Assembly (NCBI GenBank): GCA_016930015.1 | Contig: JAFGHR010000076.1 | Coordinates: 1 to 34,267 of the forward strand | DNA length: 34,267 bases | DNA from: Anaerolineae bacterium | GTDB taxonomy: Bacteria; Chloroflexota; Anaerolineae; Aggregatilineales; Aggregatilineaceae | Direction of reading: 5' to 3' | Shown here: in pieces, positions 9,213-18,655 of the stretch | Position numbering within the stretch: position 1 is the first letter of the stretch | Layout: every line of letters begins with the position of its first letter | Notes under the pieces: model-generated | Database searches by the model: none | What the model was told of the DNA's origin: nothing | What the model saw: the letters and a program-made list of their open reading frames with translations, nothing else | Program-made: the position numbers and the translations under genes

Positions 9213-9232
9213 CTGGCGATTTATGCTGCCAA
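9205..9232 (-). promoter_or_regulatory. divergent promoter for the Clp-N/kinase gene
   Basis: On the minus strand TTGGCA (9227-9232) and TATAGT (9205-9210) are spaced by 16 bases. Its -10 overlaps the plus-strand -10 at 9207-9212, so the two promoters should exclude each other. Confidence 0.5.
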
Positions 9233-9292
9233 GCATCGCGGTATACTAGTTGTCAATTGACCCGCATCCGTCCCAGTCATTTTGAGGATATC

Positions 9293-10273
9293 GTGAACGA
9301 GCCGCAAGCCAAGACAGTCTCCACATCACCTAAAACAAGGGTAACAGCTTTTGCGCCAGCTACAGTTGCCAACCTGGGAATGGGTTTCGACATCCTGGGC
9401 ATGGCGTTAAGCGCGCCCGGTGATCGTGTAACCGCTCAACATTCAGCTACACCCGGCGTGGTATTACACACCATTACCGGCGATGATGGTCGTTTACCAA
9501 CCGATCCGGATAAAAACACGGCATGTATCGCCGCCCGCGAAACACTGCGCTTGTTGGGGGTCTCGACCGGCGTGCAGCTTACGCTCGAAAAAGGGCTGCC
9601 GCTCGCCAGCGGGCTTGGGAGCAGTGCCGCCAGTGCAGTCGCAGCCGCAGTTGCCGTCAATGAGCTGTTTGGCGCCCCACTCCGGCGTGCCGAACTACTG
9701 CCAGCTTGTGTAGAGGCCGAAGCCGTGGTCAGCGGTCGCCATGCCGATAACGTTGCACCGGGATTGCTGGGGGGAATTGTGCTGGTGACCGGTCTGGATG
9801 CGGAGTCAGTGTACAACCTGCCAACACCGGATGGGATGCATCTTGCGCTGGTCACGCCTGACATTGCCGTGCCAACCGCACAGGCACGCGCCGTACTGCC
9901 GACTAAAGTTACCCTTAAAGCAATGGTACGGCAAACCGGCCTGGTGGCTACTTTTCTGCATGCCGTATACACACAAAACATGGAGCTAATGGCGCGCGTT
10001 ATGCAACAGGACCTGATTATTGGACCCGCGCGCGCGCCACTGATTCCGGGATTATCAGAAGCCAGGAACGCGGCATACGAAGCGGGTGCGATGGCGTGTT
10101 TTATCAGTGGTGCAGGACCTACCATCTGTGCGTTATGCGACACACCATCCACAGCCGGATCGGTAATCCGCGCGTTCAGTGACGTATACCAATCGTTAGG
10201 AATCGCCAGCCAGGCGATAACAGCCATCCCTGGGTCTCAAGGGGCGTATGTTGTGCAGAGCAGCAGTGAGTGA
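9293..10273 (+). CDS. thrB: homoserine kinase
   Basis: The enzyme phosphorylates L-homoserine with ATP in threonine synthesis, in the cytoplasm. The 326-residue product is of GHMP-kinase type: an N-terminal F-A-P-A-T-V-A-N-L-G-x-G-F-D motif, the ATP-binding P-L-A-S-G-L-G-S-S-A-A-S segment (about 103-114), the downstream H-A-D-N-V-A-P segment, and a C-terminal G-A-G-P-T-I-C-A glycine-rich loop. Length is normal for ThrB. I chose GTG 9293 because GAGGA lies just before it (9284-9288), although the spacing is short. An upstream in-frame TTG at 9257 would add 12 residues without a clear ribosome site. No other threonine-pathway gene is adjacent. The gene converges with the histidine kinase gene, leaving only 19 bases between stops. 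Confidence 0.92.
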   Translation: MNEPQAKTVSTSPKTRVTAFAPATVANLGMGFDILGMALSAPGDRVTAQHSATPGVVLHTITGDDGRLPTDPDKNTACIAARETLRLLGVSTGVQLTLEKGLPLASGLGSSAASAVAAAVAVNELFGAPLRRAELLPACVEAEAVVSGRHADNVAPGLLGGIVLVTGLDAESVYNLPTPDGMHLALVTPDIAVPTAQARAVLPTKVTLKAMVRQTGLVATFLHAVYTQNMELMARVMQQDLIIGPARAPLIPGLSEARNAAYEAGAMACFISGAGPTICALCDTPSTAGSVIRAFSDVYQSLGIASQAITAIPGSQGAYVVQSSSE

Positions 10274-10292
10274 GCGACCGCAGCGCCGCGTG

Positions 10293-13112
10293 TTATTTTG
10301 GTGAGTGCTCAGAATGGATATGGCGGCCCATTTTTTGATCGGCGGCAGGCAGCCACATACCAAACAGGCTGCCCGCATCCTTTTCGCTGGTGAACCATAC
10401 CAGCCCACCGTGCCGTTCAATCACCGTTTTGACCAGGCTCAGCCCCAGCCCCGTACCCGAAATGTGATCGGTGCCTGGTTCGCGCGCCCGATAGAACCGC
10501 TCGAAGATACGCACCTGCCGGTCTGGCGAAATACCGTACCCCGTGTCTTTTACTGTGAGAACCAACCGACCGCCTTCATGATAGAACTTGACATCGATTT
10601 GCCCGCCTTTGGGCGTGTACTTGATCGCATTCCCCACGTAGTTTGCAATCGCTTGCCGGAGCTGTGTCACGCTGCCGTACACATTAGGAACGTTCTCCTG
10701 ACGATCCAACAACAAGTTCTGTTTTTTGAGCGATGAGCCCCCCCGTTCGGCTTCTACCACTTCATACACCAACCCACCCAGGTCAAACACCTGCCATTCA
10801 CTTTCGCGTTGACTTTCGGCACGTTCGAGCGTGAGCAAATCATCGATCAAAGTTTGCATCATATTGGCGCTGCGCTGTAGGCTGGTGAAATAGGTTTCCT
10901 GGTCCGGAGTCATACCAAACTGGGCCATACTCATTTTGATAAGTTCAATATACCCAATGATGTTGTTGAGCGGGTTTCGGAGATCGTGCGAGGCCATCCG
11001 GATCATCTCGGATTTTACACGCTCCAACTCCAACACATCGCTGTACAGTAGGGACTGCCGGAGCGCGACTGATGCTTGGCTGGCAAGCGTTTGGGCGCGG
11101 AACAGCTCGTTAGAATTGAACAGCCGGTCGTGGCGTCCTTCGATTATCGCGGCGATACCCAACAGTTCGTCCTGCGCAACCAGCGGCGCCAATACCATCG
11201 CGTGAATACCGTTTTTGTTCAAATACTGGCGATCAGTGTCTGACAGTTCAGGATCGACAGCACGCACAACGACAGGTTGACGCAGATCAAACGCATGCAC
11301 CACGTAGGGGAGCGAGTCGGTTTCCATCGTCGTGTTGACCTCTGGCAGTGTCTCATGCGCATCGGTAATCGTCGCCACCTTGTATACGGCTGCCACCTGC
11401 ATGGCCTGTTCGTCACGATGGCAGTCAAAAATAATGACGCTGGTGCATTCGAGCGCCAAAGCCAAAGACTGGGCGATGCGCTGAAGCACGGTATCACGTT
11501 CGAGGGTAGCAGTGATAGCTCGGCTTGCGGAGTAAAGAACAGCCATATCGTCAGCTAGTTGCTCTGACTGCCGGAACAAGCGCGCGTTATCGAGCGCGAC
11601 TGCCGACCGGCGGGCCAGACGCTCTAAGAAGCTGACATCGGTGTCATTAAAAGCATCCGGATTGTTGGATGCAAGCGACAGCACACCCAACACTTCGCCA
11701 CGAACCGAAAGCGGGACTGAAATCTGAGCCGCCGCATCGGTGATGAAACACTCGCGTTCCTTTTGGTCCACCTGCCCGTGCTGCACCCTGGTTTCGCCTG
11801 TAGAAGCGGCCTCTCCCATCAGCCCCTGTTTAAGACTCCAGGGATTCCCTTCGGTGCATTCAGAGATTTCCTGCCGGATATATCCCATCGTAATAAATGG
11901 CACCAGGCCGCAACTATCTTCGGTCATCAAAGCCAACAGTGCTGCGTCAGCCCCCGTGCGGCGCAGAGCCCAATCCATCGTCAGTTTAATAACACGGTCA
12001 ACGTTAAGATTCTCACTCAGTTCACGGTCGGCACGGTGGATCATCGACAGTTCTTCTACCTGGCCGCTGAGTGTACCTGCGGATGTTGAGGCTTCTTCTA
12101 ATAATCGTGCATTTTCAATAACATATGCAGCCTGACTTATCAGAATGTCCAACGCACGCAGCGCATGAATGTCTGGGCGCTGACCGTCTACCGGTTCCAT
12201 AACGCGTATGACACCAACAATATTGGCATACCCCAGTCGCAGTGGCGCAAATAGAAGGTCATCAACATGCCACGCCGGATCGTTGATATCGCCCGCCCGG
12301 ACATAGTACAACCCGCTGATTCGTGCGTTTTCCAGTTCATTGTTAAGGCACTGCTGCCAGACTGCTTCCGGAATAACATGGTGTTGCAGGGTTTTTTCCT
12401 CTTCTGCCGACATGCCTACCAACAGCTTCTGCTGTCCTACGCTGCCGCCCGCATCCAGTGTCAAGACAACACGACGCCATCCCAGGGCCTGGAGAGCTTC
12501 TGTAATTTCTTTCAGATTGGCCTGTAAATCCGTTTCCTCAAGGAGTTGACGCACAGCGACCTGGATATGCAAAAGCCGTTCTTGTTCGGCCTCTATGGCA
12601 CGTTTTGATGTTTCACATTCATCTGTGGCCCGTATGTTAAAGATGAGCAGTGCGGCCTGCTGGGCGATCAATTCGGCCAGCCGCACATCCTGGGCTGTGA
12701 ACGCTCGCCCTGGCATATCATTGGCGGCTACGAGTACACCAATCAGGACCTCGCCCCACACCATCGGCACGCCAATCGCCGAGCAAAATGTATTACGGGC
12801 AAACGCTTCGTCTTGCAGCTCGCGTTTTGAGTCCGCGACCATCATGGCGCGGCGTGTATCGGCTACCGTCCCCACGATCCCCTCACCAAATGCCAGCCGC
12901 GTTTGGGTCACCTGGATTCCTGACATATTAGTCACTCTGAGTTGGAGTTCGCCCTGTTCCTGACCAACCAGCCAGATGCCAGTATGCGAACAGGACACGA
13001 GTTCGCGGAATGAATCCATTAGCCGGACCAAAACATCATCGATGTCGCGAACACGAGCGAGTTCAACAAACACACGGCTCAGTTCTTCAAAGAAATCGTG
13101 AGGATCTATCAT
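10293..13112 (-). CDS. cytosolic sensor histidine kinase with four GAF domains
   Basis: The 939-residue kinase has no membrane segment. Domain order: GAF1 about 20-160, a short helical linker, a divergent GAF2 about 185-345, GAF3 about 360-515, GAF4 about 530-690, HisKA about 700-765 with phospho-acceptor H709 in the motif S-H-D-L-R-N-P-L, and HATPase about 805-920. The ATPase shows an N box near 825 (N-Y-V-G-N-A-I-K-Y), a G1 box D-T-G-Y-G-I, an F box F-E-R-F-Y-R and a G2 box G-T-G-L-G-L (about 886). All catalytic motifs are intact. GAF domains usually sense small molecules or redox state. No response regulator gene is adjacent, so it is an orphan kinase. ATG 13112 has GGAG 7-8 bases upstream, and the gene is last in a four-gene minus-strand run. 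Confidence 0.93.
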   Translation of the reverse strand: MIDPHDFFEELSRVFVELARVRDIDDVLVRLMDSFRELVSCSHTGIWLVGQEQGELQLRVTNMSGIQVTQTRLAFGEGIVGTVADTRRAMMVADSKRELQDEAFARNTFCSAIGVPMVWGEVLIGVLVAANDMPGRAFTAQDVRLAELIAQQAALLIFNIRATDECETSKRAIEAEQERLLHIQVAVRQLLEETDLQANLKEITEALQALGWRRVVLTLDAGGSVGQQKLLVGMSAEEEKTLQHHVIPEAVWQQCLNNELENARISGLYYVRAGDINDPAWHVDDLLFAPLRLGYANIVGVIRVMEPVDGQRPDIHALRALDILISQAAYVIENARLLEEASTSAGTLSGQVEELSMIHRADRELSENLNVDRVIKLTMDWALRRTGADAALLALMTEDSCGLVPFITMGYIRQEISECTEGNPWSLKQGLMGEAASTGETRVQHGQVDQKERECFITDAAAQISVPLSVRGEVLGVLSLASNNPDAFNDTDVSFLERLARRSAVALDNARLFRQSEQLADDMAVLYSASRAITATLERDTVLQRIAQSLALALECTSVIIFDCHRDEQAMQVAAVYKVATITDAHETLPEVNTTMETDSLPYVVHAFDLRQPVVVRAVDPELSDTDRQYLNKNGIHAMVLAPLVAQDELLGIAAIIEGRHDRLFNSNELFRAQTLASQASVALRQSLLYSDVLELERVKSEMIRMASHDLRNPLNNIIGYIELIKMSMAQFGMTPDQETYFTSLQRSANMMQTLIDDLLTLERAESQRESEWQVFDLGGLVYEVVEAERGGSSLKKQNLLLDRQENVPNVYGSVTQLRQAIANYVGNAIKYTPKGGQIDVKFYHEGGRLVLTVKDTGYGISPDRQVRIFERFYRAREPGTDHISGTGLGLSLVKTVIERHGGLVWFTSEKDAGSLFGMWLPAADQKMGRHIHSEHSPK

Positions 13113-13150
13113 ACGTTTCTCCCCGGTGTCGTACGCTGACCTGACCCTGT

Positions 13151-13567
13151 TTATTCACCCATGATCTGCACAACTAATCTGCGGTGGCGCGCACGGTTAT
13201 CAAAATCAACATAAACAATCTGCTGCCATGTACCGAGTGTCAAACGCCCTTCAACAAACGGCACGGTCAGTGATGGTCCCAGCAGCGCGGCGCGAACATG
13301 GCTGTGCCCGTTTCCGTCGCCCCATCTTAGATTATGAAGGTATTCGCCGGTTGGCGCGACTATTTCGTCAAACAGCCGCTGAAAATCACGAATGGCCCCG
13401 TCCTCATATTCGATTGTGGTTACGCCACTCGTCGCACTGGGACAAAAAACGGTCGCGATCCCGTTTCGAATTGCACTCTCGCCAATCACCTGAGCTACAG
13501 GGGGCGTAATGTCAATAATCTGGCCGTCGCCTTCCGTGCGTAGTTCGATAGCTGCTGTATGAATCAA
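13151..13567 (-). CDS. YjbQ/UPF0047 family protein
   Basis: The 138-residue protein belongs to the YjbQ (UPF0047) family, whose members can show weak thiamine-phosphate-synthase activity; the true role is unsettled. Family hallmarks present are V-F-C-P-S-A-T-S-G-V-T-T near 41-52, N-G-H-S-H-V-R-A-A-L-L-G-P-S (about 84-97) and L-G-T-W-Q-Q-I-V-Y-V-D-F-D near the C-terminus. Length is typical. Translation most likely begins at TTG 13567, because AAGGGA lies about 7 bases before it and no in-frame ATG exists nearby. It sits between the glycosyltransferase (23 bases upstream) and the histidine kinase (38 bases downstream) and is probably co-transcribed with both. Confidence 0.88.
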   Translation of the reverse strand: MIHTAAIELRTEGDGQIIDITPPVAQVIGESAIRNGIATVFCPSATSGVTTIEYEDGAIRDFQRLFDEIVAPTGEYLHNLRWGDGNGHSHVRAALLGPSLTVPFVEGRLTLGTWQQIVYVDFDNRARHRRLVVQIMGE

Positions 13568-13590
13568 CCGGGTTCCCTTCTCATAATTAT

Positions 13591-15612
13591 CTATTGCGGC
13601 ACATCAACAGTGTAAACATAAACCAGCGGTTTACCTGTGCGGCGGTTAGTGTATTCGCTCAACTCGCCATCTGGCAGCTCAAAAATCAGGTCACCGAGTA
13701 CTTCTTGGGCACGCTCAGGGGCGATCAGGAACGCGTGCGGCCCCCGTGCCGATAGTACGGTGCGCCATTCGGATAACTCGGCTTCATATTCGTTGCCATG
13801 ATTGTTGCGTGCCTGGTATGCCAACAGGTCCGTACCACCCATGTCCAGTTTTAATGAAGAAAAGTACCACACATGGTACTGTCCTTCAAATGAATTTAGA
13901 ATCTGGGCTATTTCATTCAGTTGAATGGTCGGCTCGCCGTATACTGTTTTTTTGGGCAAATACCTGAAAATGTAAGTCTGTTGATCGGCAGCCGCCAATG
14001 ATAACACCAGGACGAGCGGAACGCCCCACTGCACGGCACGACCGGGTATCATGTCAAATCGAGTCAGCAGTTTTCCCGCGTTAACCGCGAACACAGTCAG
14101 CCCAATCGCGACTACAATCGCCAGCCCTGGCGCAACGCTGATATAACGCGGAAAATGCGGCGGGTCCACAAGTAACACGCCGCCCAGAATCGCTGTTGCG
14201 GCGATCCATAGTGCCAGAATGCTGTACCGGGGTTCGCGTCTGGCTCGCCAGATAACGACCAATCCGACAAGAAATGGTACACCGGCATACCAGCCCAAGA
14301 CCGGGTTATATCCGCCGTAAAATCCGCTTTCGTCCGGAATCTGAACATAGGCCATGAATGAGCGTCGAATCTGGTAGTCCCAGTATTCCGGCAACTGACC
14401 GGCACGTGCGGCGGCCTGAACGTTGTCTGTCGCCCATATGCTCACTTGATCAAGGCGCGGGCTGACAGGACGCGCTTTGTCACGGTAGATCGCATACAGG
14501 CTGGGGAACACAACTACACACGCGACAATGAGCGTTACTGCCAGCACGCCAAACCGCTTGGCGACGGCGCGCCAGTTTACCACCATATGCAGCCCTACAT
14601 AGACAACCATCAGCAGGGGCACGATGCGCGCCGCCGAATAAAAATACTGTGAAAGGCCCAGCATCAAACCGGCGATTGCACCATCCATATAGTCTCCCCG
14701 GCGTATGGCGGGTGTCAGGAAAGCAAACGCCAGCGCGGTGAACAACGGGTCACCGACTTGATTGATTCCGGTCCGGCTGAAGTGAACGTGCAGCGGGTAG
14801 GCCGCCATAAAGATCGCGGCCACAATACCAATACGGCGATCAACCATGCGGCGTCCCATCAGGTAGACCGCCGGAACGGTCAGCGCGCCGAGTATAGCCG
14901 ACGGCAGGCGCGCGGCTGTCGTTGTCTGGCCGACGGCTTCAATCGCCAGTGAAATACCGGTATGGTACAGCAGGGGATGGTGCCATATCCCATAACGAAA
15001 CGGGCTGTAGCGCCAGTGCCAGTCATCTTTCATGGCCACAGCTTGAGTCGCAAATGATGCTTCATCCCCGGCTTGAATGTATGGGATATCACCCAGCCAT
15101 GCCACGCGCAGCACAAGCCCGAAGCTGAAGATCACGCCCACTAACAGCCAGATACGCCACTCGCTGCGGAGGTGTGATCCAAGCCGCCGCCACCACTGTA
15201 CAGCGGATTCATGCGGCACCAGCCCGTAAATCGTCAGCCAGGTGCTAATGCCCCATATCAGCAGGAGCTCCCAAACGGTGTTATTTTCGTCTATCGCACG
15301 GTAGCTCACCAGGAAACACAATAACACGCCCACGACACAGAACAGGTTCCGTACCCGCCACGTAAACCGCTGCGGCTCTCCGCAAAACACGCCGGTACCG
15401 GGTTGCAGCAGGACATCATCCGGGTTGACGGCCAGCGCCAGCACGATGATCCCGCCCAGCGCGTAAAGCGCGCCCGGCTGGAAGGCTAATGTGCCCCTGC
15501 ACCAGTGCCACAACGCGATCGTGAATAATACGGCGCTGGTGATCACCAGCCAGGGCGAAAACCGGATAGATCGCCACGGGCGTGTCGTGGGTAAATCGGT
15601 GAACCGGATCAT
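13591..15612 (-). CDS. GT-C membrane glycosyltransferase (PMT/ArnT-like)
   Basis: The 673-residue integral membrane protein has about a dozen hydrophobic helices and the G-D-E motif (182-184) in the first extracytoplasmic loop. That acidic loop is characteristic of GT39/GT83-like enzymes, which transfer sugars from polyprenyl-phosphate donors to proteins or lipids on the outer face of the membrane. A soluble C-terminal region follows the last helix, from about 570. The chosen ATG (15612) overlaps the upstream dehydrogenase stop as ATGA, so translation is coupled. A longer in-frame extension inside the dehydrogenase gene, up to 15714, is rejected because its residues are low-complexity shadow coding. 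The acceptor is unknown. Confidence 0.85.
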   Translation of the reverse strand: MIRFTDLPTTRPWRSIRFSPWLVITSAVLFTIALWHWCRGTLAFQPGALYALGGIIVLALAVNPDDVLLQPGTGVFCGEPQRFTWRVRNLFCVVGVLLCFLVSYRAIDENNTVWELLLIWGISTWLTIYGLVPHESAVQWWRRLGSHLRSEWRIWLLVGVIFSFGLVLRVAWLGDIPYIQAGDEASFATQAVAMKDDWHWRYSPFRYGIWHHPLLYHTGISLAIEAVGQTTTAARLPSAILGALTVPAVYLMGRRMVDRRIGIVAAIFMAAYPLHVHFSRTGINQVGDPLFTALAFAFLTPAIRRGDYMDGAIAGLMLGLSQYFYSAARIVPLLMVVYVGLHMVVNWRAVAKRFGVLAVTLIVACVVVFPSLYAIYRDKARPVSPRLDQVSIWATDNVQAAARAGQLPEYWDYQIRRSFMAYVQIPDESGFYGGYNPVLGWYAGVPFLVGLVVIWRARREPRYSILALWIAATAILGGVLLVDPPHFPRYISVAPGLAIVVAIGLTVFAVNAGKLLTRFDMIPGRAVQWGVPLVLVLSLAAADQQTYIFRYLPKKTVYGEPTIQLNEIAQILNSFEGQYHVWYFSSLKLDMGGTDLLAYQARNNHGNEYEAELSEWRTVLSARGPHAFLIAPERAQEVLGDLIFELPDGELSEYTNRRTGKPLVYVYTVDVPQ

Positions 15613-18551
15613 GGCTGTGTTGGTTTTTCCTCCGTGTTTTTTAACGCAGCCGCCAGTACTTCGACCGGATGCAGGGCATGGCGCCCGGTGCCGTGCTCGA
15701 CCTGTTCGCGGCACGATACCCCGCTGGCCGCAATGATCGCATCGGGAGCTTCTCGGATGGCAGGCAGCAGTCGCTGCTCACCGATCTGGATGGATAGATC
15801 ATAATGCTCTGCTTCATACCCGAAGCTCCCCGCGACGCCGCAGCACCCGTCGTCAAGCTCGGTTATATCACAATTCGGGAGTAATCCCAGCGCTCGATGT
15901 GCTGCATTTGTTCCCCACAGCGCACGCTGGTAACAGTGGCCGTGAAGCAGCACCCGGCGCGGAGTCGGATCGAACAAGGCGCTGTCGATCAGCCCGGCGT
16001 CGGCGGCTTCTGCCAGCCATTCCTCGACCGTGATCACGGCTCCGGCCACCAGGCGCGCATCGTCACGTAAATCCGACGGCACGAGGTCGGGATATTCGTC
16101 ACGAAACGCCGCCGCGCAGCTTGGCTCGATGTACATAAACCGCTCACCGCGCCGGACGGCGGGCGCCATTCGCTTGACGTTGCGTACTGCCAGTTTACGC
16201 GCGGCATCCAACAGCCCTTTGGAGATCAACGGGCGTCCACAGCAGTCGATTTCACGCGGTCCCCATACCGTAAGGTCGAACCCCGCAGCTTCGGTAACAC
16301 GCAGCGCCGCTTTTCCCAGGTGCGGATAGTTGTACTCGGTATAGGTATCCGAAACAAGAATAGGCGCTTTGAGACGGCTTGCGCCAGCCTGGTTTTGGGC
16401 TGAATGATGGTGGTTTTTTACCCATATGCTGAAACGTTCGGCAGCCATCAGCGGGAAGCGGCGCCGTGTCGTCACACCCAACAGGCCGAATCCCCACCGC
16501 GCCACAGGTGATCGCAGGAACAGGTTTGTCAAACGCGGCAGCAGGCTCCCTAGCCGGTTCATCACGTGGATGTACCCGAACAGCCGGGAGCGGAGCGGTA
16601 TACCATGTCGGTCATGATAGGCTGCCGTGAATTCGGTTTTGAGCCGGGCCATGTCAACGGCTGACGGACATTCGGCTTTACACGCTTTGCATGACAGGCA
16701 GAGGTCCAGCACTTCGTAAACGCGTTTGTCCGATAAACCTTCCGTGCCCAGTTTGCCAGACATAGCCAGCCGCAGCGCGTTTGCGCGGCCACGCGTTGAG
16801 GCTTTTTCGTCGCGTGTCGCCATATAACTGGGGCACATGACTCCGGCGCCTTCTTTGCGACATACGCCCGCGCCGTTGCATATTTCGACCGCTCCCGCGT
16901 ACCCGCCATCGGCTGACCAGTCCAACCGGAGTTTTGCCGGTACCCGATCAGCAGCGTAGTCCGGACCATAACGCAGGATCGCGGGATTATCCATAGGACC
17001 GACGTCCACCACTTTGCCGGGATTCATCAAGTTGTGCGGGTCAAATGCCGCTTTCACCTGTCGAAACGCATCGGTGAGTTTTTCGCCGAACAGCCGCGAA
17101 CTGAATTCACCGCGAGCCAGCCCCTCGCCGTGTTCGCCGCTGGTTGTGCCGCCAAACCGGATCACCTGCTCGGTAACGGCTTCCGCAATGGCGCGGTACT
17201 GCCGGAGTCCGGCAGCCGTTTTCAGGTTGACTTTCGGGCGGATATGCAGGCACCCGGCGCTTGCATGTGCGTAAATTGCCATGTCAGCGTTATTGGCGTG
17301 CACGATGTCGTATACAGCGTCAACGTAATCTGCCAGGTGTTCGACCGGCACAGCCGCGTCTTCAATGAACGCGACCGGCCTGTGATCGCTGCGCTCGCTC
17401 ATCAACAGCCCCAGCCCGGCTTTGCGCACTTTCATAACATCCGCCATCTGGCGATCGGTGCTGGCTACGACCTGATTTCCCCGGAAACCGGCTTGTCTGA
17501 CGTGTGCCTTAAGGCGTTCTACAGCAGCCTCCAGCTCGGATTCGGTCTGGCCGAAAAATTCCACCATCAAAACCGCCGCCGGATCACCTTCAACAAACGT
17601 GAGGTAACGCGAGTATTCTGAATGGGCGCGTGTCCTGTCCAGCAGCATTTTGTCAAGGAGTTCTACTGCCGATGGTTTCATTTCCAAAAGATACGGTACC
17701 GATTCGAGCGCCGTGCGTATATGTTCGTAGTGCAGCAGCACCATGCGCCTGTGTGCTGGCCTGGGGACGAGGTTCATTTCAACGTCCACCACGGTTGCGA
17801 GTGTTCCCTCAGAGCCAACCAGCAGTTGCGCCAGGTTGAGCGCATCGGGATCAAGCCGGTTGAGCGGATATCCGGCTGCTGTGCGCCAGGTTTTGGGGTA
17901 CCGTGTCCTGATTTCGGCGGCATTGGCGGCTAGAATCTGCCTGATGCGCTGCTGGAGTTCGCGCCGCGTGGGGGTATCCGCCGCATGCTCGCCCAGTTCG
18001 ACAAGTGTTCCATCGGCGAGCACAACACGAGCGCTGCGCACATGATCGCCGAACATACCATACAGAATACTATGTGTTCCGGTGGCGTTGTTGCCCAGGC
18101 AGCCGCCAACAGTAGCCCGGTCCCCGCTGGCCGGGTCAGGACCGATCATTAATCCCAGCGAAGTGATCGCGTGATTAAGCTGATCCAGGACCATACCGGT
18201 TTGAACGCGTGCTGTGTGTGCTTCGGCATTAATGGCCACAACACGACGCATGTAGCGTGACAGGTCCATCACCAACGCATGGCCTACTGTTTGCCCGGCA
18301 AGACTACTCCCACCGCCGCGTGGCAAAAGGGGTATGTTGTGTTTATATGCTGTGGCGTGGACCGCTTGGATTTCATCAATGTTGCGCGGAAACACAACAC
18401 CAATCGGTTCGATCTGGTAATTGCTGGCGTCCGTGCTGTATAACAATCGTGTCATCTGGTCGAAGCACACCTCACCGCCGATTGTGTGTGACAGCTCGTG
18501 CGCAATCTGGGAATAGTCCTGTGATGTTGTGTGTGGTGACTGTTGTAACAT
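15609..18551 (-). CDS. fused FAD-linked oxidase and Fe-S oxidoreductase (GlcD-GlcF/Ydij-like)
   Basis: The 980-residue protein joins two subunits that are often separate. An N-terminal FAD-binding_4 domain (about 30-270, with P-R-G-G-G-S-S-L-A-G-Q) and an FAD-oxidase C domain (about 280-530) form a 2-hydroxyacid dehydrogenase unit. Next come two iron-sulfur motifs, C-x5-C-x8-C-P (about 555-571) and C-L-S-C-K-A-C-K-A-E-C-P (about 616-628). The C-terminus holds two CCG motifs (about 768 and 899), as in GlcF/HdrB-type proteins. Relatives oxidise D-lactate, D-2-hydroxyglutarate or glycolate and pass electrons to the quinone pool; which substrate applies is not decidable. I prefer ATG 18551. A TTG at 18593 would add 14 residues. 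The ribosome site is weak for either. It heads the minus-strand run to 10293. Confidence 0.88.
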   Translation of the reverse strand: MLQQSPHTTSQDYSQIAHELSHTIGGEVCFDQMTRLLYSTDASNYQIEPIGVVFPRNIDEIQAVHATAYKHNIPLLPRGGGSSLAGQTVGHALVMDLSRYMRRVVAINAEAHTARVQTGMVLDQLNHAITSLGLMIGPDPASGDRATVGGCLGNNATGTHSILYGMFGDHVRSARVVLADGTLVELGEHAADTPTRRELQQRIRQILAANAAEIRTRYPKTWRTAAGYPLNRLDPDALNLAQLLVGSEGTLATVVDVEMNLVPRPAHRRMVLLHYEHIRTALESVPYLLEMKPSAVELLDKMLLDRTRAHSEYSRYLTFVEGDPAAVLMVEFFGQTESELEAAVERLKAHVRQAGFRGNQVVASTDRQMADVMKVRKAGLGLLMSERSDHRPVAFIEDAAVPVEHLADYVDAVYDIVHANNADMAIYAHASAGCLHIRPKVNLKTAAGLRQYRAIAEAVTEQVIRFGGTTSGEHGEGLARGEFSSRLFGEKLTDAFRQVKAAFDPHNLMNPGKVVDVGPMDNPAILRYGPDYAADRVPAKLRLDWSADGGYAGAVEICNGAGVCRKEGAGVMCPSYMATRDEKASTRGRANALRLAMSGKLGTEGLSDKRVYEVLDLCLSCKACKAECPSAVDMARLKTEFTAAYHDRHGIPLRSRLFGYIHVMNRLGSLLPRLTNLFLRSPVARWGFGLLGVTTRRRFPLMAAERFSIWVKNHHHSAQNQAGASRLKAPILVSDTYTEYNYPHLGKAALRVTEAAGFDLTVWGPREIDCCGRPLISKGLLDAARKLAVRNVKRMAPAVRRGERFMYIEPSCAAAFRDEYPDLVPSDLRDDARLVAGAVITVEEWLAEAADAGLIDSALFDPTPRRVLLHGHCYQRALWGTNAAHRALGLLPNCDITELDDGCCGVAGSFGYEAEHYDLSIQIGEQRLLPAIREAPDAIIAASGVSCREQVEHGTGRHALHPVEVLAAALKNTEEKPTQP

Positions 18552-18583
18552 AAGAATCGTTAAGTGAATCCTTAGCCCGCTTG

Positions 18584-18626
18584 AGAAGAACAAACAAGTG
18601 CCGCCTGTGAAACATACACAGGCGGC
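18584..18626 (-). terminator. Rho-independent terminator after the ABC ATPase gene
   Basis: Arms GCCGCCTGTG (18600-18609) and CACAGGCGGC (18617-18626) form a perfect 10-base-pair stem with a 7-base loop. On the minus strand it is followed by the T-rich tract ACTTGTTTGTTCTTCT. It lies 29 bases beyond the ATPase stop and separates that gene from the dehydrogenase run. Confidence 0.85.
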
Positions 18627-18655
18627 AGCAGAAATACAAATTTCGGACAGCCAGC

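Noticed and set aside
9436..10227. A 263-codon minus-strand frame over thrB
   Set aside because: It is antisense to a fully recognisable GHMP kinase and has no family features.
13568..13590. A separate start or terminator between the YjbQ and GT-C genes
   Set aside because: The 23-base gap holds only the ribosome site; no hairpin was seen.
15613..15714. N-terminal extension of the GT-C glycosyltransferase
   Set aside because: It lies within the dehydrogenase coding region; the ATGA overlap at 15609-15612 is a better start.
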